The notes: generated from the sequence alone by a model not told the origin. A stretch of DNA of 64,000 nucleotides from Hyphomicrobiales bacterium (GCA_021775835.1 JAJFHC010000016.1:1-64000); one strand, 5' to 3'; shown: positions 32,171 through 40,770, counted from the first letter of the stretch. Program-made: numbers and translations.

Positions 32171-33744
32171 AGCCAACCATTGCCAACCTGGCCGAAGCAC
32201 CGGGAGACTGGCTCGATCACTTCAGGCGCGAAGGTTACGTCGGTCCGGTCAGGATGATCGATCCGAAGGAAGGCTGGTCTCTGCTCAACCACGTCCGGGC
32301 CAGCAAAAAGAAACACACCGACGCCTGGGAAAAGAACTTGGCAACGGTAGACCATATGCTGCACTGGCATGCCACACGGCCTCACATCATTGAAACAATG
32401 CGCCATATTCTGGGTGACGACATCAACCTGACACGCGCCAATTTCATTACCCGTCCCCCCGGAGAAGACCACCCCTGGCATTCTGACTCCGAACTTGATA
32501 ACCGGGATGGCGACAGCGTCATTGTCTGGCTTGGCCTCGACAATACATGCGAAGCCTCTGCCTTCCAGTTCATTTCCCGGTCTCATCTTGCCGGCAAATC
32601 GATTCAACAATTGCGCCACGAACGCGCTGTTCCTCGTGACGAGTCAAGCACAGACGAGGTTCTGGGCTGGGCCCGCGAACACGTTGCCGATCCTGAACAC
32701 GTCTGGCCTGACATTACTGATGGAGAAGCGCTTATTGTAGATGGTCGCCTTTGGCACAAGACCGAAAACAACCGGCAATTCGGCAGGCTTAGTGCCGTGA
32801 TTTTCCACTACGCGGCCTCCCACATGAAACTGCGGAAACGAGACTACAAGAACTTCGACTGGCCGCTCAAGTGGCTTGAAAACGAAAAAGCACCGGTCAT
32901 TGCTGTCTCAGGTACTCCGCAATCAGAAATCAACGAGATCGTACCCCCACCTCATGGAACCAAACCAAGTGAACGGCTCTCGCGTGTCGGCATGTCGCTC
33001 GACCAACCTCTTGGCGACGACCCTGTCAACAAATGGAAGCCGCGCCATCTTTTTAATGGCGCCACATCGCTCATCAGGCAACTGAATTGCCACGTTTCCG
33101 TTCTGTCACCGGGACATTGCCCACACCCACCCCACATCCATGACAGAGATGAAGTCCTGATGGTCCTGGACGGCAAGGCTGAAGTGGTGATCGCCGAACG
33201 TCCTGACGATCCTCAGCCTCGGGTAGAATCATTGACGCCGGGTGCCGTATCTTTCTATCCCGCAGGCCAACACCACACGATCCGCAACGACAGTACGGAA
33301 CCGGTCACCTATTTGATGTTAGATTGGAACAATGCACTAACGGGATCACACAGTCCGCTCAAAACCCTGATCGCGCGCCCACCGGCGACGACCGTGACCA
33401 AACCCGAAAACGATTTCCACACTGACTTTCTGTTTGAAGGTGAAACGGCCCATGTGAAAAAACTGCACTGCCATCTCACCACACTACAGCCTGATGCTGG
33501 GTATGCGGCCCATCGCGACCCCTATGACATCGCCATTGTTCTTTTGTCAGGCATGATTGAAGTCTCGGAACATGTCATGGAGCCTCAGGGAGTTGTCTTT
33601 ATGGCGGCCGGCGAGCCGCATGGCATGTGGAACATCGGGACCGAACCGGCGCGTTACCTGGTTTTTGAATGGCACGGCACCTTGGGCAAACGCGTGATCA
33701 ATTCCCTCACCAACCTTGGCAATCGCCTTCGGTCCAGGTCCTGA
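32167..33744 (+). CDS. phytanoyl-CoA dioxygenase-like protein fused to a cupin domain
   Basis: 525 residues. The N-terminal part (1-240) is a PhyH-type Fe(II)/2-oxoglutarate dioxygenase: His105 and Asp107 in HPWHSDSELDN and His197 in GRLWHKTENN make the iron-binding triad. The C-terminal 280 residues hold two cupin folds: CPHPPHIHDRDEVLMVLDGK with SFYPAGQHHTIRN, and YAAHRDPYDIAIVLLSGMIE with FMAAGEPHGMWN, of which the first keeps the metal-binding histidines. Such proteins hydroxylate small molecules or lipids. The fusion to a two-fold cupin is uncommon; the cupin may sense or bind the product. It overlaps gtrA by 4 bp and closes the operon. Confidence 0.82.
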   Translation: MKPTIANLAEAPGDWLDHFRREGYVGPVRMIDPKEGWSLLNHVRASKKKHTDAWEKNLATVDHMLHWHATRPHIIETMRHILGDDINLTRANFITRPPGEDHPWHSDSELDNRDGDSVIVWLGLDNTCEASAFQFISRSHLAGKSIQQLRHERAVPRDESSTDEVLGWAREHVADPEHVWPDITDGEALIVDGRLWHKTENNRQFGRLSAVIFHYAASHMKLRKRDYKNFDWPLKWLENEKAPVIAVSGTPQSEINEIVPPPHGTKPSERLSRVGMSLDQPLGDDPVNKWKPRHLFNGATSLIRQLNCHVSVLSPGHCPHPPHIHDRDEVLMVLDGKAEVVIAERPDDPQPRVESLTPGAVSFYPAGQHHTIRNDSTEPVTYLMLDWNNALTGSHSPLKTLIARPPATTVTKPENDFHTDFLFEGETAHVKKLHCHLTTLQPDAGYAAHRDPYDIAIVLLSGMIEVSEHVMEPQGVVFMAAGEPHGMWNIGTEPARYLVFEWHGTLGKRVINSLTNLGNRLRSRS

Positions 33745-33773
33745 GCGCATGTACTCAGGGCTCCTGTGCGTTT

Positions 33774-34739
33774 TCAGAGTTCGATAATCTGAGCTTTCCC
33801 TTGAGCTTCTGCAAGCCGGGCGGCAACTGACGCCACGGCCAGATCCTGCAGGCCAACACCTGTGCCGTCAAACAACGTGATTTCGTCGTCAGAAGAGCGC
33901 CCGGGATGGACCCCATTGATCACGTCACCGATCGGGGTAATGTCCGCTTCCCCAATCAATCCGTCGGCTATCGCATGCTGCGCTTCACCAATGGTGACAG
34001 ACTGGGCAATCTCGTCAGTAAAGAGCGTCGCTGCTGCAATCAGCGCCGGATCAGCCTCCTGTTTGCCTTTCGTGTCTGTTCCCATACAGGCAACATGCGT
34101 GCCGGGTTTAACCCATTCCTGCATCATCAATGGCTCATGCGCTGACGTGATTGAGATAATGACGTCAGCCTCGGCACCCAGTTTTTCACGGTCGGTCGCC
34201 TCGAACGGCAATCCGATTTCTTCCGCGACTGAAGCTAGAGCGGGCAGCATGTCGGCATGAAAATTCCACGCAACCACCTTTTCGAATTCTCTTTGCTCGG
34301 CAGCCGCACGAAGCTGGAACCCAGCCTGATGACCGGCGCCGACCATGCCAAGCACCTTGGCATCCCTGCGTGCCAGGTGTGCAATCGATATCGAGCTCGC
34401 CGCGGCTGTGCGCACAGCCGTCAGGTAATTGCCGCCGACCAGAGCATGCAATTGCCCCGAGTCCGGATCGAACAGGAACACCGTAGACTGATGATTGGTC
34501 AGCCCCTTCGCCATGTTCCCCGGCCAATAGCCGCCGGACTTCAGACCCAGCGTCAGGCCGGCCCGGTCGAAGCCGGACTTGAAGCCATACAGCGCATCCG
34601 CGTGGCCGATGGCCTCGCGGATGACCGGGAAATTGTAGGCGTCCCCTTTCGCCATGGCGGCGAACACGGCTTCTACGGCGGTAAAGGCGTCGGCACGGCC
34701 GACGACTTCCTTGCAGGTCTCTTCGGAGACAATCAGCAT
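33774..34739 (-). CDS. bhcD: iminosuccinate reductase BhcD (ornithine cyclodeaminase family)
   Basis: 321 residues. It is an ornithine cyclodeaminase/mu-crystallin family member: GLKSGGYWPGN, then the Rossmann part KVLGMVGAGHQAGFQLRA, and later VACMGTDTKGKQE and DLAVASVAARLAE. In the beta-hydroxyaspartate cycle BhcD reduces iminosuccinate to L-aspartate with NADH in the cytoplasm. The family alone would allow other functions, but the gene is the last of a four-gene operon with the order bhcA-B-C-D known from Paracoccus, which fixes the assignment. It begins 14 bp after bhcC. Confidence 0.92.
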   Translation of the reverse strand: MLIVSEETCKEVVGRADAFTAVEAVFAAMAKGDAYNFPVIREAIGHADALYGFKSGFDRAGLTLGLKSGGYWPGNMAKGLTNHQSTVFLFDPDSGQLHALVGGNYLTAVRTAAASSISIAHLARRDAKVLGMVGAGHQAGFQLRAAAEQREFEKVVAWNFHADMLPALASVAEEIGLPFEATDREKLGAEADVIISITSAHEPLMMQEWVKPGTHVACMGTDTKGKQEADPALIAAATLFTDEIAQSVTIGEAQHAIADGLIGEADITPIGDVINGVHPGRSSDDEITLFDGTGVGLQDLAVASVAARLAEAQGKAQIIEL

Positions 34740-34753
34740 CGACTCAATGCCCT

Positions 34754-35917
34754 CTAGTAAGCCAGGCCGCGCGCGGTGATCGGCCAGAGCTTTTCAACCT
34801 TGCCGTTACGCACACCGACATACCAGTCGTGCACATTGCAGGTCGGGTCGCAGTGACCGGGAACAAGTTTCAGTTTGTCGTTGACTTTGAGGTGACCGCT
34901 GGGGTCCATGATGACACCGTGTTCGTCTGAGCATTTGACGTATTCCACGTCGTCGCGTCCGTAAATCACCGGCAGCCCGCTGTCGACACTCTGTGCTTTG
35001 AGACCGGCGTCGCAAATTGCCTTGTCGGCCTTGGCGTGGGACATGACCGAGGTCAGGATGAACAGGGCATTTTCCCACTCTCCCTGATCGATGCGCTGGC
35101 CATCCTTGTCGAGAATGCGGCCGTAGTCTGCATCCATGAAGGCGTAGGACCCGCACTGCAGTTCGTTGAAAACGCCTGAATTACCCTCAAAATGGTACGA
35201 GCCAGTGCCGCCGCCGCCCACGATGTCGCATTCCAGGCCTTCCGCCTTCAGGGCGTCAACGGCGTCTCTGACCATAGCAACCGCAATGTCGATCTTGGCC
35301 TTGCGTTCATCGTAACTGTCAATGTGCTGCATCGCGCCCTGGTAAGCCTGAATGCCGGCGAACTTCAAGCTGTCGGCCCCGTCGATTGCTTTTGCGATGG
35401 CGACAACATCCGGCGTCGTCGTCACACCGCAACGGCCTGCACCACAGTCGATTTCGACCAGGCACTCGATCTGCGTGCCGTGCTTGACCGCCGCTGCAGA
35501 CAGTTCGGCGACATTCAGAATATCATCGACGCAACAAATAGTGCGAGCGCCGAGGTTCGGAATTCGGGCCAGCCGGTCGATCTTGGCGGGATCACGGACC
35601 TGGTTGGAGACCAGAACGTCCTTGATGCCGCCTCGGGCAAAACTCTCCGCTTCGCTGACCTTCTGACAGCACACACCGCAGCTGTTACCCAGTTTTTCCT
35701 GCAAGAGCGCCACGTCAACGGACTTGTGCATTTTTCCGTGGACACGATGGCGCACGCCCATCTGTTTGGCAAAACCACCCATCTTCGTGATGTTGCGCTC
35801 CAGTGCGTCGAGATCGACCACCAGACAAGGTGTCTGGATATCGGCCTCGTCCATCCCGACGGCTGCCGGAACGTTGTAGCCTACTTCAAGCTCTTCAAAC
35901 TTGGTCATAACGTTCAT
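34754..35917 (-). CDS. bhcC: beta-hydroxyaspartate aldolase BhcC
   Basis: 387 residues from ATG 35917, with AGGGAG upstream; a much longer open frame reaching 36274 crosses into the previous gene and is not real. It belongs to the D-threonine aldolase-like, alanine-racemase-fold PLP family: TPCLVVDLDALERNI, then RHRVHGKMHKS with the PLP lysine, QAYQGAMQHI in the barrel and, near the end, LVPGHCDPTCNVHDWY, the metal-binding His/Cys site. BhcC condenses glyoxylate and glycine to (2R,3S)-beta-hydroxyaspartate. It starts 35 bp after bhcB. Confidence 0.93.
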   Translation of the reverse strand: MNVMTKFEELEVGYNVPAAVGMDEADIQTPCLVVDLDALERNITKMGGFAKQMGVRHRVHGKMHKSVDVALLQEKLGNSCGVCCQKVSEAESFARGGIKDVLVSNQVRDPAKIDRLARIPNLGARTICCVDDILNVAELSAAAVKHGTQIECLVEIDCGAGRCGVTTTPDVVAIAKAIDGADSLKFAGIQAYQGAMQHIDSYDERKAKIDIAVAMVRDAVDALKAEGLECDIVGGGGTGSYHFEGNSGVFNELQCGSYAFMDADYGRILDKDGQRIDQGEWENALFILTSVMSHAKADKAICDAGLKAQSVDSGLPVIYGRDDVEYVKCSDEHGVIMDPSGHLKVNDKLKLVPGHCDPTCNVHDWYVGVRNGKVEKLWPITARGLAY

Positions 35918-35952
35918 AACAATACTCCCTTCAAACCCCGGTCGGTGCAGGT

Positions 35953-36942
35953 TCAGCTCTGCATCCAGGGTAACTTGTTGAGATCGACGTTGCCGCCGGT
36001 GATAATGATGCCGACACGCTTGCCGGCGAACACGTCGCGGTTCTTCAGAACCACCGCGAGGGAAACCGCACTTGATGGCTCGATGACAATTTTCATGCGC
36101 TGCCATGTCAGATACATCGCGTCGATGATTTCCTGTTCCGTGGCCAGAAGTATGTCTTCCACGTGGTTGGACACAAAATGCCAGGTGAGTTCCTTGAGCG
36201 GCACCTTCAAACCGTCTGCAACAGTCTGCGGTGCATCGTCGGCAATAATGTGTCCCGCCTTGAACGACCGCCATGCATCGTCGGCGTTGAGCGGTTCAGC
36301 AGCATAGATTTTTGTCGCCGGAGCGATGGTCGACAAAGTCAGGCACGACCCCGAAACCATGCCACCACCGCCTATCGGTGCGACCACTGCATCGAGCGCA
36401 CTGACTTCGTCAAGCAGTTCCCTTGAACAGGTCGCCTGGCCGGCGATGACGCGGGGATCATTATAGGGGTGGACGAAATCCGCGCCGGACTGCGCAACCA
36501 CTTGAGCAAATACTTCCTCGCGTGAGGATGTGCTGGGTTCGCACTCAACAACGGTTCCGCCATAGCCCCGTACAGCGGCCTTCTTGGCTTCCGGCGCGGT
36601 GCGGGGCATCACGACCGTGACCGGGATCCCCCGCTGGCCGGCGGCATAGGAGAGCGACAGGGCATGATTGCCGGAAGAATGTGTGGCAACCCCTGTTGCA
36701 GCGGTCGCTGCATCAAGACCGAACACGGCATTGGATGCACCGCGAACCTTGAATGCCCCGGCTTTTTGAAAATTCTCACACTTGAAGAACAACTCGGCGC
36801 CCGACAGTTTATTCATGTAGGAACTTGTCAGGACCGGCGTGCGGTGGATATACGGCTTGATCCGCTCATGCGCCGCTTCCACGTCCTCAAATGTGGGGAT
36901 GTGAAGGTCGGAGACGGCTTCAATTTCTGCTGGCTTGCTCAT
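35953..36942 (-). CDS. bhcB: beta-hydroxyaspartate dehydratase BhcB
   Basis: About 329 residues from ATG 36942 (GAGGGTG upstream); the open frame continues to 37008 but would overlap bhcA. It is a fold-type II PLP enzyme of the threonine/serine dehydratase family: HRTPVLTSSYMNKL, FKCENFQKAGAFKVRGA with the PLP lysine, THSSGNHALSLSYAA and VAPIGGGGMVSG, the phosphate-binding glycine loop. In the cycle it dehydrates beta-hydroxyaspartate to iminosuccinate. It begins 7 bp after bhcA. Confidence 0.93.
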   Translation of the reverse strand: MSKPAEIEAVSDLHIPTFEDVEAAHERIKPYIHRTPVLTSSYMNKLSGAELFFKCENFQKAGAFKVRGASNAVFGLDAATAATGVATHSSGNHALSLSYAAGQRGIPVTVVMPRTAPEAKKAAVRGYGGTVVECEPSTSSREEVFAQVVAQSGADFVHPYNDPRVIAGQATCSRELLDEVSALDAVVAPIGGGGMVSGSCLTLSTIAPATKIYAAEPLNADDAWRSFKAGHIIADDAPQTVADGLKVPLKELTWHFVSNHVEDILLATEQEIIDAMYLTWQRMKIVIEPSSAVSLAVVLKNRDVFAGKRVGIIITGGNVDLNKLPWMQS

Positions 36943-36949
36943 GACACCC

Positions 36950-38140
36950 TCACGCTGCCTTTGACAGGGCAATCCCGGTCGTCGACCGGTAATATTCCTG
37001 TGCGGCACTCACGCCCGATCCCAGCTCAATCGGATAGTTCAGGTCTTTCATTGCCATTTCGACGGCAGCGATTCCCGAAAGCGCCATGACGTCCGTCAGC
37101 GACCCCAGATGTCCGATCCGGAAGGCCTTGCCGGCCATCTCGCCAAGACCGATGCCGAAGGATACTCCATATGCATCGAACACGTGATTTGCCAGCACAT
37201 CACTGTTGAAGCCTTCAGGCACGTAGATCGCGCTGACCGTGTCGGAGTACAGGTCCGGGCTTTTGGCACAAAGGGACAGGTCCCAGGCCCTGACGGCTGA
37301 ACGGACGCCTTCGGCAATCCGGAAGTGCCGGGCAAAAACATTATCCAGGCCTTCTTCAAACAACATCTTTAGGCTCTCGCGCAACCCGTACATGATCTGC
37401 AAGGGTGGTGTGTAGGGAAACCCACCGTTCGCGTTCGCTCCGGCCATGTCGCCAAAATCGAAGAAGCAACGTGGGCATGTCGCGGTGTTGCAGGCCTCAA
37501 GCGCCTTCTCGCTGACACCGACGATCGCCATGCCCGTGGCCAGCATGAATCCTTTCTGCGAACCGGAAACTGCAAGGTCAACGCCCCATTCATCCATGCG
37601 GAAGTCCATCGATGCGAGTGAACTCACACAATCTACATAAAGCATTGCTGGGTGATTTGAGGCATCCATCGCCTGACGGACGGCGGCGACGTCACTGCGC
37701 ACACCGGTTGCGGTTTCATTGTGGGTAACCAGAACCGCCTTGATCTCGTGGTCCTTGTCGGCCTCAAGCCGTTCGCCGAACAAAGCGGCAGGTGCACCCG
37801 AGCCCCACTCGCATTCGATGATCTCGACGTCGAGGTTATGGCGCTGGCACATGTCGATCCAGCGATGCGAGAACATGCCGTAACGCGCCACCAGGATCTT
37901 GTCGCCTGGCGACAATGTGTTCGTTATCGCGGCCTCCCAGCCACCGGTGCCGCTCGATGGGAAGGTAATCACCTTGCCGTTCTTCGTCTTGAAGACTTTT
38001 TTCACATCCTCAAGTACGGGTGACAGAAGTTCGACGAAATCCGGAGCACGGTGATCGGTTGTCTGAATGCTCATGGCATACCGCAAACGGTCGGGGATGT
38101 TTGTCGGGCCTGGTATGAAGACGGGGTTCTGGCCGGTCAT
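36950..38140 (-). CDS. bhcA: aspartate-glyoxylate aminotransferase BhcA
   Basis: 396 residues. It is a class V aminotransferase like serine-glyoxylate aminotransferase: NPVFIPGPTNIPDRLRYAM, ITFPSSGTGGWEAAITNTL, LYVDCVSSLASMDFRMDEWG and the PLP-lysine region VSGSQKGFML. In the cycle it transfers the amino group of aspartate to glyoxylate, making oxaloacetate and new glycine. It is the first gene of the operon, reading away from bhcR across a 222-bp AT-rich region. A glyoxylate-specific aminotransferase of another pathway would be the alternative, but the four-gene order speaks against it. Confidence 0.93.
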   Translation of the reverse strand: MTGQNPVFIPGPTNIPDRLRYAMSIQTTDHRAPDFVELLSPVLEDVKKVFKTKNGKVITFPSSGTGGWEAAITNTLSPGDKILVARYGMFSHRWIDMCQRHNLDVEIIECEWGSGAPAALFGERLEADKDHEIKAVLVTHNETATGVRSDVAAVRQAMDASNHPAMLYVDCVSSLASMDFRMDEWGVDLAVSGSQKGFMLATGMAIVGVSEKALEACNTATCPRCFFDFGDMAGANANGGFPYTPPLQIMYGLRESLKMLFEEGLDNVFARHFRIAEGVRSAVRAWDLSLCAKSPDLYSDTVSAIYVPEGFNSDVLANHVFDAYGVSFGIGLGEMAGKAFRIGHLGSLTDVMALSGIAAVEMAMKDLNYPIELGSGVSAAQEYYRSTTGIALSKAA

Positions 38141-38206
38141 GGGTCTTTCTCCACTGGACTTGATCTGCCTCTATCATACCCGATTGTTTTGCAAACGCAA
38201 TTTTTC

Positions 38207-38221
38207 TGAAATATTTTTCCA
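38207..38221. promoter_or_regulatory. candidate IclR-type operator 1 in the bhcA-bhcR region
   Basis: TGAAATATTTTTCCA is a pseudo-palindrome of the form TGAAA-N5-TTCCA. It resembles the IclR box TGGAAATNATTTCCA (recalled from E. coli). It lies 67 bp upstream of the bhcA start, in an AT-rich region. Confidence 0.45.
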
Positions 38222-38295
38222 TTTTTTCTGTTTAATAGGTATAACGCTGTTTATAAACAAGAAATCGTTTTTCATTTTTACAAAAAATATTTCAT

Positions 38296-38310
38296 TGAAA
38301 AAAAATTCCA
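38296..38310. promoter_or_regulatory. candidate IclR-type operator 2 in the bhcA-bhcR region
   Basis: TGAAAAAAAATTCCA has the same TGAAA-N5-TTCCA form and the same orientation as the site at 38207-38221. It lies 53 bp before the bhcR start. Two similar sites in one divergent region fit an autoregulated IclR-type control. Confidence 0.45.
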
Positions 38311-38362
38311 TTCCTATGATCATACGCTCCTGGATCAACTGAACAGCAATGCAGGTGCAGCC

Positions 38363-39199
38363 TTGGCACAGGAAGCAACACCAAAAAGGTCAAGAGGCCG
38401 GCCCCGGTCGACCCTGCCCGATGCCCAGAAATCCACCGTCCAGGCGCTTGACCGCGGTTTGATGCTGCTGATCGCCCTGGCCAGGGAAGACAAGGCCACG
38501 CTCACACAACTTGCGTTGCGTATCGGCATGCCGGCGTCGTCCGCACACAGGTTGTTGATGACCCTGCAGAAACATGGATTCGTCGAACTCGATGAAGCAA
38601 CCCAGGAATGGATGGTTGGCGTCGAAGCATTTCGGATCGGGAGTTCGTTTGCCGCCCGAACCAATCTGGTTGAGGCCAGCCGCGAAATCATGCGCCGCCT
38701 TATGGAGGAAACCGGAGAAACCGCAAACCTTGCCATCGCTGATGACGGCGATGTTGTTTTCATGAGCCAGGTGGAAGCGCACAATCCCATCAGGGCCTTT
38801 TTTGGTCCCGGCACCCGGGGTGCCATGCACGCATCGGGCATCGGCAAGGCCCTTCTTGCGGACCTGCCACAAGGCGACGTCGAACGCATTCTGCAAAAGA
38901 AGGGTCTGCCGGAATTCACATCGAAAACGCTCACGTCACCCGATGCCCTGTTCTCCGACCTGGCACTCACCCGTGCGAGGGGATGGTCGCTGGACGACGA
39001 GGAACGCCATTCTGGAATGCGCTGTGTCGCCGCGGCCGTCTATAATGCGTTTGGCGAGGCCATCGCCGGCATTTCGGTCTCCGGACCCGCCGTCCGGTTT
39101 CCCGATTCAGTGGTTCCGGAACTGGGCCCAAAGGTCAAACGCGCCGCCGACGAAGTGACCAGAACAATTGGCGGCAAGCACAGGACACAGACGACCTAG
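38363..39199 (+). CDS. bhcR: IclR family regulator BhcR
   Basis: 278 residues. The start is TTG 38363 with AGGTG at a good distance; nearby ATG and GTG are in other frames. The N-terminus is basic (KRSRGRPRST), followed by a helix-turn-helix in LTQLALRIGMPASSAHRLLM and the C-terminal effector domain with FFGPGTRGAMHASGIGKALL and WSLDDEERHSGMRCVAAAVY, both hallmarks of IclR proteins. It is divergent from bhcABCD, the position of bhcR in known beta-hydroxyaspartate cycle loci, where it responds to glyoxylate (from memory). The effector has to be taken from that precedent. Confidence 0.9.
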   Translation: MAQEATPKRSRGRPRSTLPDAQKSTVQALDRGLMLLIALAREDKATLTQLALRIGMPASSAHRLLMTLQKHGFVELDEATQEWMVGVEAFRIGSSFAARTNLVEASREIMRRLMEETGETANLAIADDGDVVFMSQVEAHNPIRAFFGPGTRGAMHASGIGKALLADLPQGDVERILQKKGLPEFTSKTLTSPDALFSDLALTRARGWSLDDEERHSGMRCVAAAVYNAFGEAIAGISVSGPAVRFPDSVVPELGPKVKRAADEVTRTIGGKHRTQTT

Positions 39200-39345
39200 A
39201 AAACCAGACCAGATCCAGAGGTCCCGCTACTGCCCTCTTTCCAATGGCGCTTGGAGCTTTGCCCGGCCAGCGGTGTTCGATGGAACTCGCAAACAAACCC
39301 GAAACCTGAATGTCTCCTGCCACTAAGGTTTTCCTCTTTAGATGA

Positions 39346-39921
39346 TCAGGCCGCTTCGGCGTGCTCGTGACAGATCTCCTGTGCCTCTGCGGGAAGCAAA
39401 GGCTCATCGAGGAGCGAGCAATAAGCCCCATCCTCTCGCTCGCGATGAAACCTGCAAGTTAGGCACACACCGAAGCTCTTGCTTCCCTGGGCACGGAGCG
39501 CATTCCGGGCAAGCGATGTCAACAAGGTAATGAGTTGATCTATTTCCGGGTGCGAGAAACCATCCAGCGCTGCGTGGGACAGGGATTGACTATCCAGCAG
39601 TTTGGTTCCGGCACGGGTCACGTCGTAAGAGATGCTCCGCTTGTCCGTGGTCGAGCGTCGTTCAACAATCAGTCCTTTTCGGGTCAGCGCTTTCAGGGTC
39701 TGGGAAACGGTGCCTCGGGTCGAACTGAGGTATTCGGCGGCATGCGAGGGTGAACGTGAAAATCGGTTCGCTCGTGCGAGATAGGCCAACGCGGCCTTCT
39801 GGGCGGGATTGATTCCGTCGCCCCACTCCTCAGAGGCGTAGACCCGGAATATCCGATCCAGCAACGCGCGGGCTTCATGGTGCCTGTCGCTATTGGGGGA
39901 ATCATCCTTGTTCTTGCTCAT
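39346..39921 (-). CDS. MarR family regulator with C-terminal Cys/His motif
   Basis: 191 residues. A winged helix-turn-helix occupies about 40-125: KAALAYLARANRFSRSPSHA, then YLSSTRGTVSQTLKALTRKG (recognition helix) and the wing ERRSTTDKRSISYDVT. After a linking helix comes a metal-site-like tail: CLTCRFH, then YCSLLDEPLLP, then CHEH, so four cysteines and three histidines. The tail may bind zinc or an iron-sulfur cluster and sense redox state or metal. The gene is divergent from the exported protein gene at 40012, and a strong inverted repeat lies between them, which suggests control of both genes. Confidence 0.85.
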   Translation of the reverse strand: MSKNKDDSPNSDRHHEARALLDRIFRVYASEEWGDGINPAQKAALAYLARANRFSRSPSHAAEYLSSTRGTVSQTLKALTRKGLIVERRSTTDKRSISYDVTRAGTKLLDSQSLSHAALDGFSHPEIDQLITLLTSLARNALRAQGSKSFGVCLTCRFHREREDGAYCSLLDEPLLPAEAQEICHEHAEAA

Positions 39922-39929
39922 GACGACAT

Positions 39930-39974
39930 AATAGCGACTCGAAATAAAGATTGCAATAGTTTCGACTCGCTATT
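39930..39974. promoter_or_regulatory. operator-like inverted repeat between marR and the exported protein gene
   Basis: AATAGCGACTCGAAA (39930-39944) and TTTCGACTCGCTATT (39960-39974) are inverted copies with a single mismatch, separated by 15 bp. The right half overlaps a TATTAT that could be a -10 element for the plus-strand gene. The left half lies 9 bp before the MarR start codon. This is the expected placement for an autoregulated MarR repressor. Confidence 0.75.
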
Positions 39975-40011
39975 ATACGGGAAACACGCTTAACTCAAAA
40001 AGGAGATTTCC

Positions 40012-40761
40012 ATGAAACCATTGTTGATGACGTCAGCGGCCCTGATCGCTCTCACGGGCGCCGCTTGCGCCGACGGCAGCCACGCCGCGGACATGCATGA
40101 TGCGGTCAAGTCAGCATCCGACAAGGAGAAGGTGGCATCGTTTGACATTCTGGCAGCCCACGTCCATCGAAAAGGCCAGACGGTTACATTCCACATGACG
40201 ACGAACGGTGTCGCCGGTGCAAACAAGCCTAAACCGACAGGCAAGCTTGCCGGTGCTCCTGTGTACTCGTATGTCTGGCCTACATCCCTTGACCCGTCGA
40301 CAGTGGGCTTTGAAGAAAAAACCGGAATACTGGCGCTGGCCGCGACCAGCCATCCGGATTTTGATGATACCCCGCTCTTTGACGAAGACGGCGACGGTGA
40401 TCCTGCCAATGACGGGACCAAATGGCACAGTCACTGGGTTGTGCTGACGCCGACCAAAGGTTGCGGAGACAGAGCCCTGGGTGTTCGGGACATCCCAAAA
40501 GGGGAAACGCCCGCCATGCCTGCCACATGGCCCGGCCTGCCCATATTCATTGATAGCCCCGGGTTCTCACCGCTTTTCGACGGGCCGGAAATCAAGATCA
40601 ACGTCTCGTTCTCAGACGCCGGCCCCCTTGCCGGGGCTTCCTACGATGGGGTCACGTCAGCCTTGAAAGTGAACGCAAGCGTTCATGCGCCATTGCTGTG
40701 CGTCACCGATGTGTTCGACGTTGCGTCCGGCGACCTGAGCCTGCCCGGAAAAATCAAGTAG
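40012..40761 (+). CDS. exported protein of unknown function, MarR-linked
   Basis: 249 residues with a strong ribosome binding site (AAGGAG) before ATG 40012. A signal peptide (MKPLLMTSAALIALTGAACA) is seen, perhaps ending at the AACA-D or a little later. The mature protein begins with His-rich parts (SHAADMHD, HVHRKGQTVTFHM), has an acidic DEDGDGDPANDG stretch that could bind calcium, and later WHSHWVVLTP with GCGDRALGV. One cysteine pair (in GCGD and LLCVTD) may form a disulfide. I do not recognise the family. His and Asp clusters suggest metal binding in the periplasm. It is divergent from the MarR gene and probably controlled by it. Confidence 0.75.
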   Translation: MKPLLMTSAALIALTGAACADGSHAADMHDAVKSASDKEKVASFDILAAHVHRKGQTVTFHMTTNGVAGANKPKPTGKLAGAPVYSYVWPTSLDPSTVGFEEKTGILALAATSHPDFDDTPLFDEDGDGDPANDGTKWHSHWVVLTPTKGCGDRALGVRDIPKGETPAMPATWPGLPIFIDSPGFSPLFDGPEIKINVSFSDAGPLAGASYDGVTSALKVNASVHAPLLCVTDVFDVASGDLSLPGKIK

Positions 40762-40770
40762 CGTTCATAA

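Noticed and set aside
34754..36274. 506-codon version of the bhcC gene
   Set aside because: The 5' part is antisense-free but overlaps bhcB in another frame. The AGGGAG-ATG at 35917 gives the usual BhcC length.
35192..36307. 371-codon open frame on the plus strand
   Set aside because: It is antisense to bhcC and bhcB, whose protein motifs are clear. Its translation has no recognisable features.
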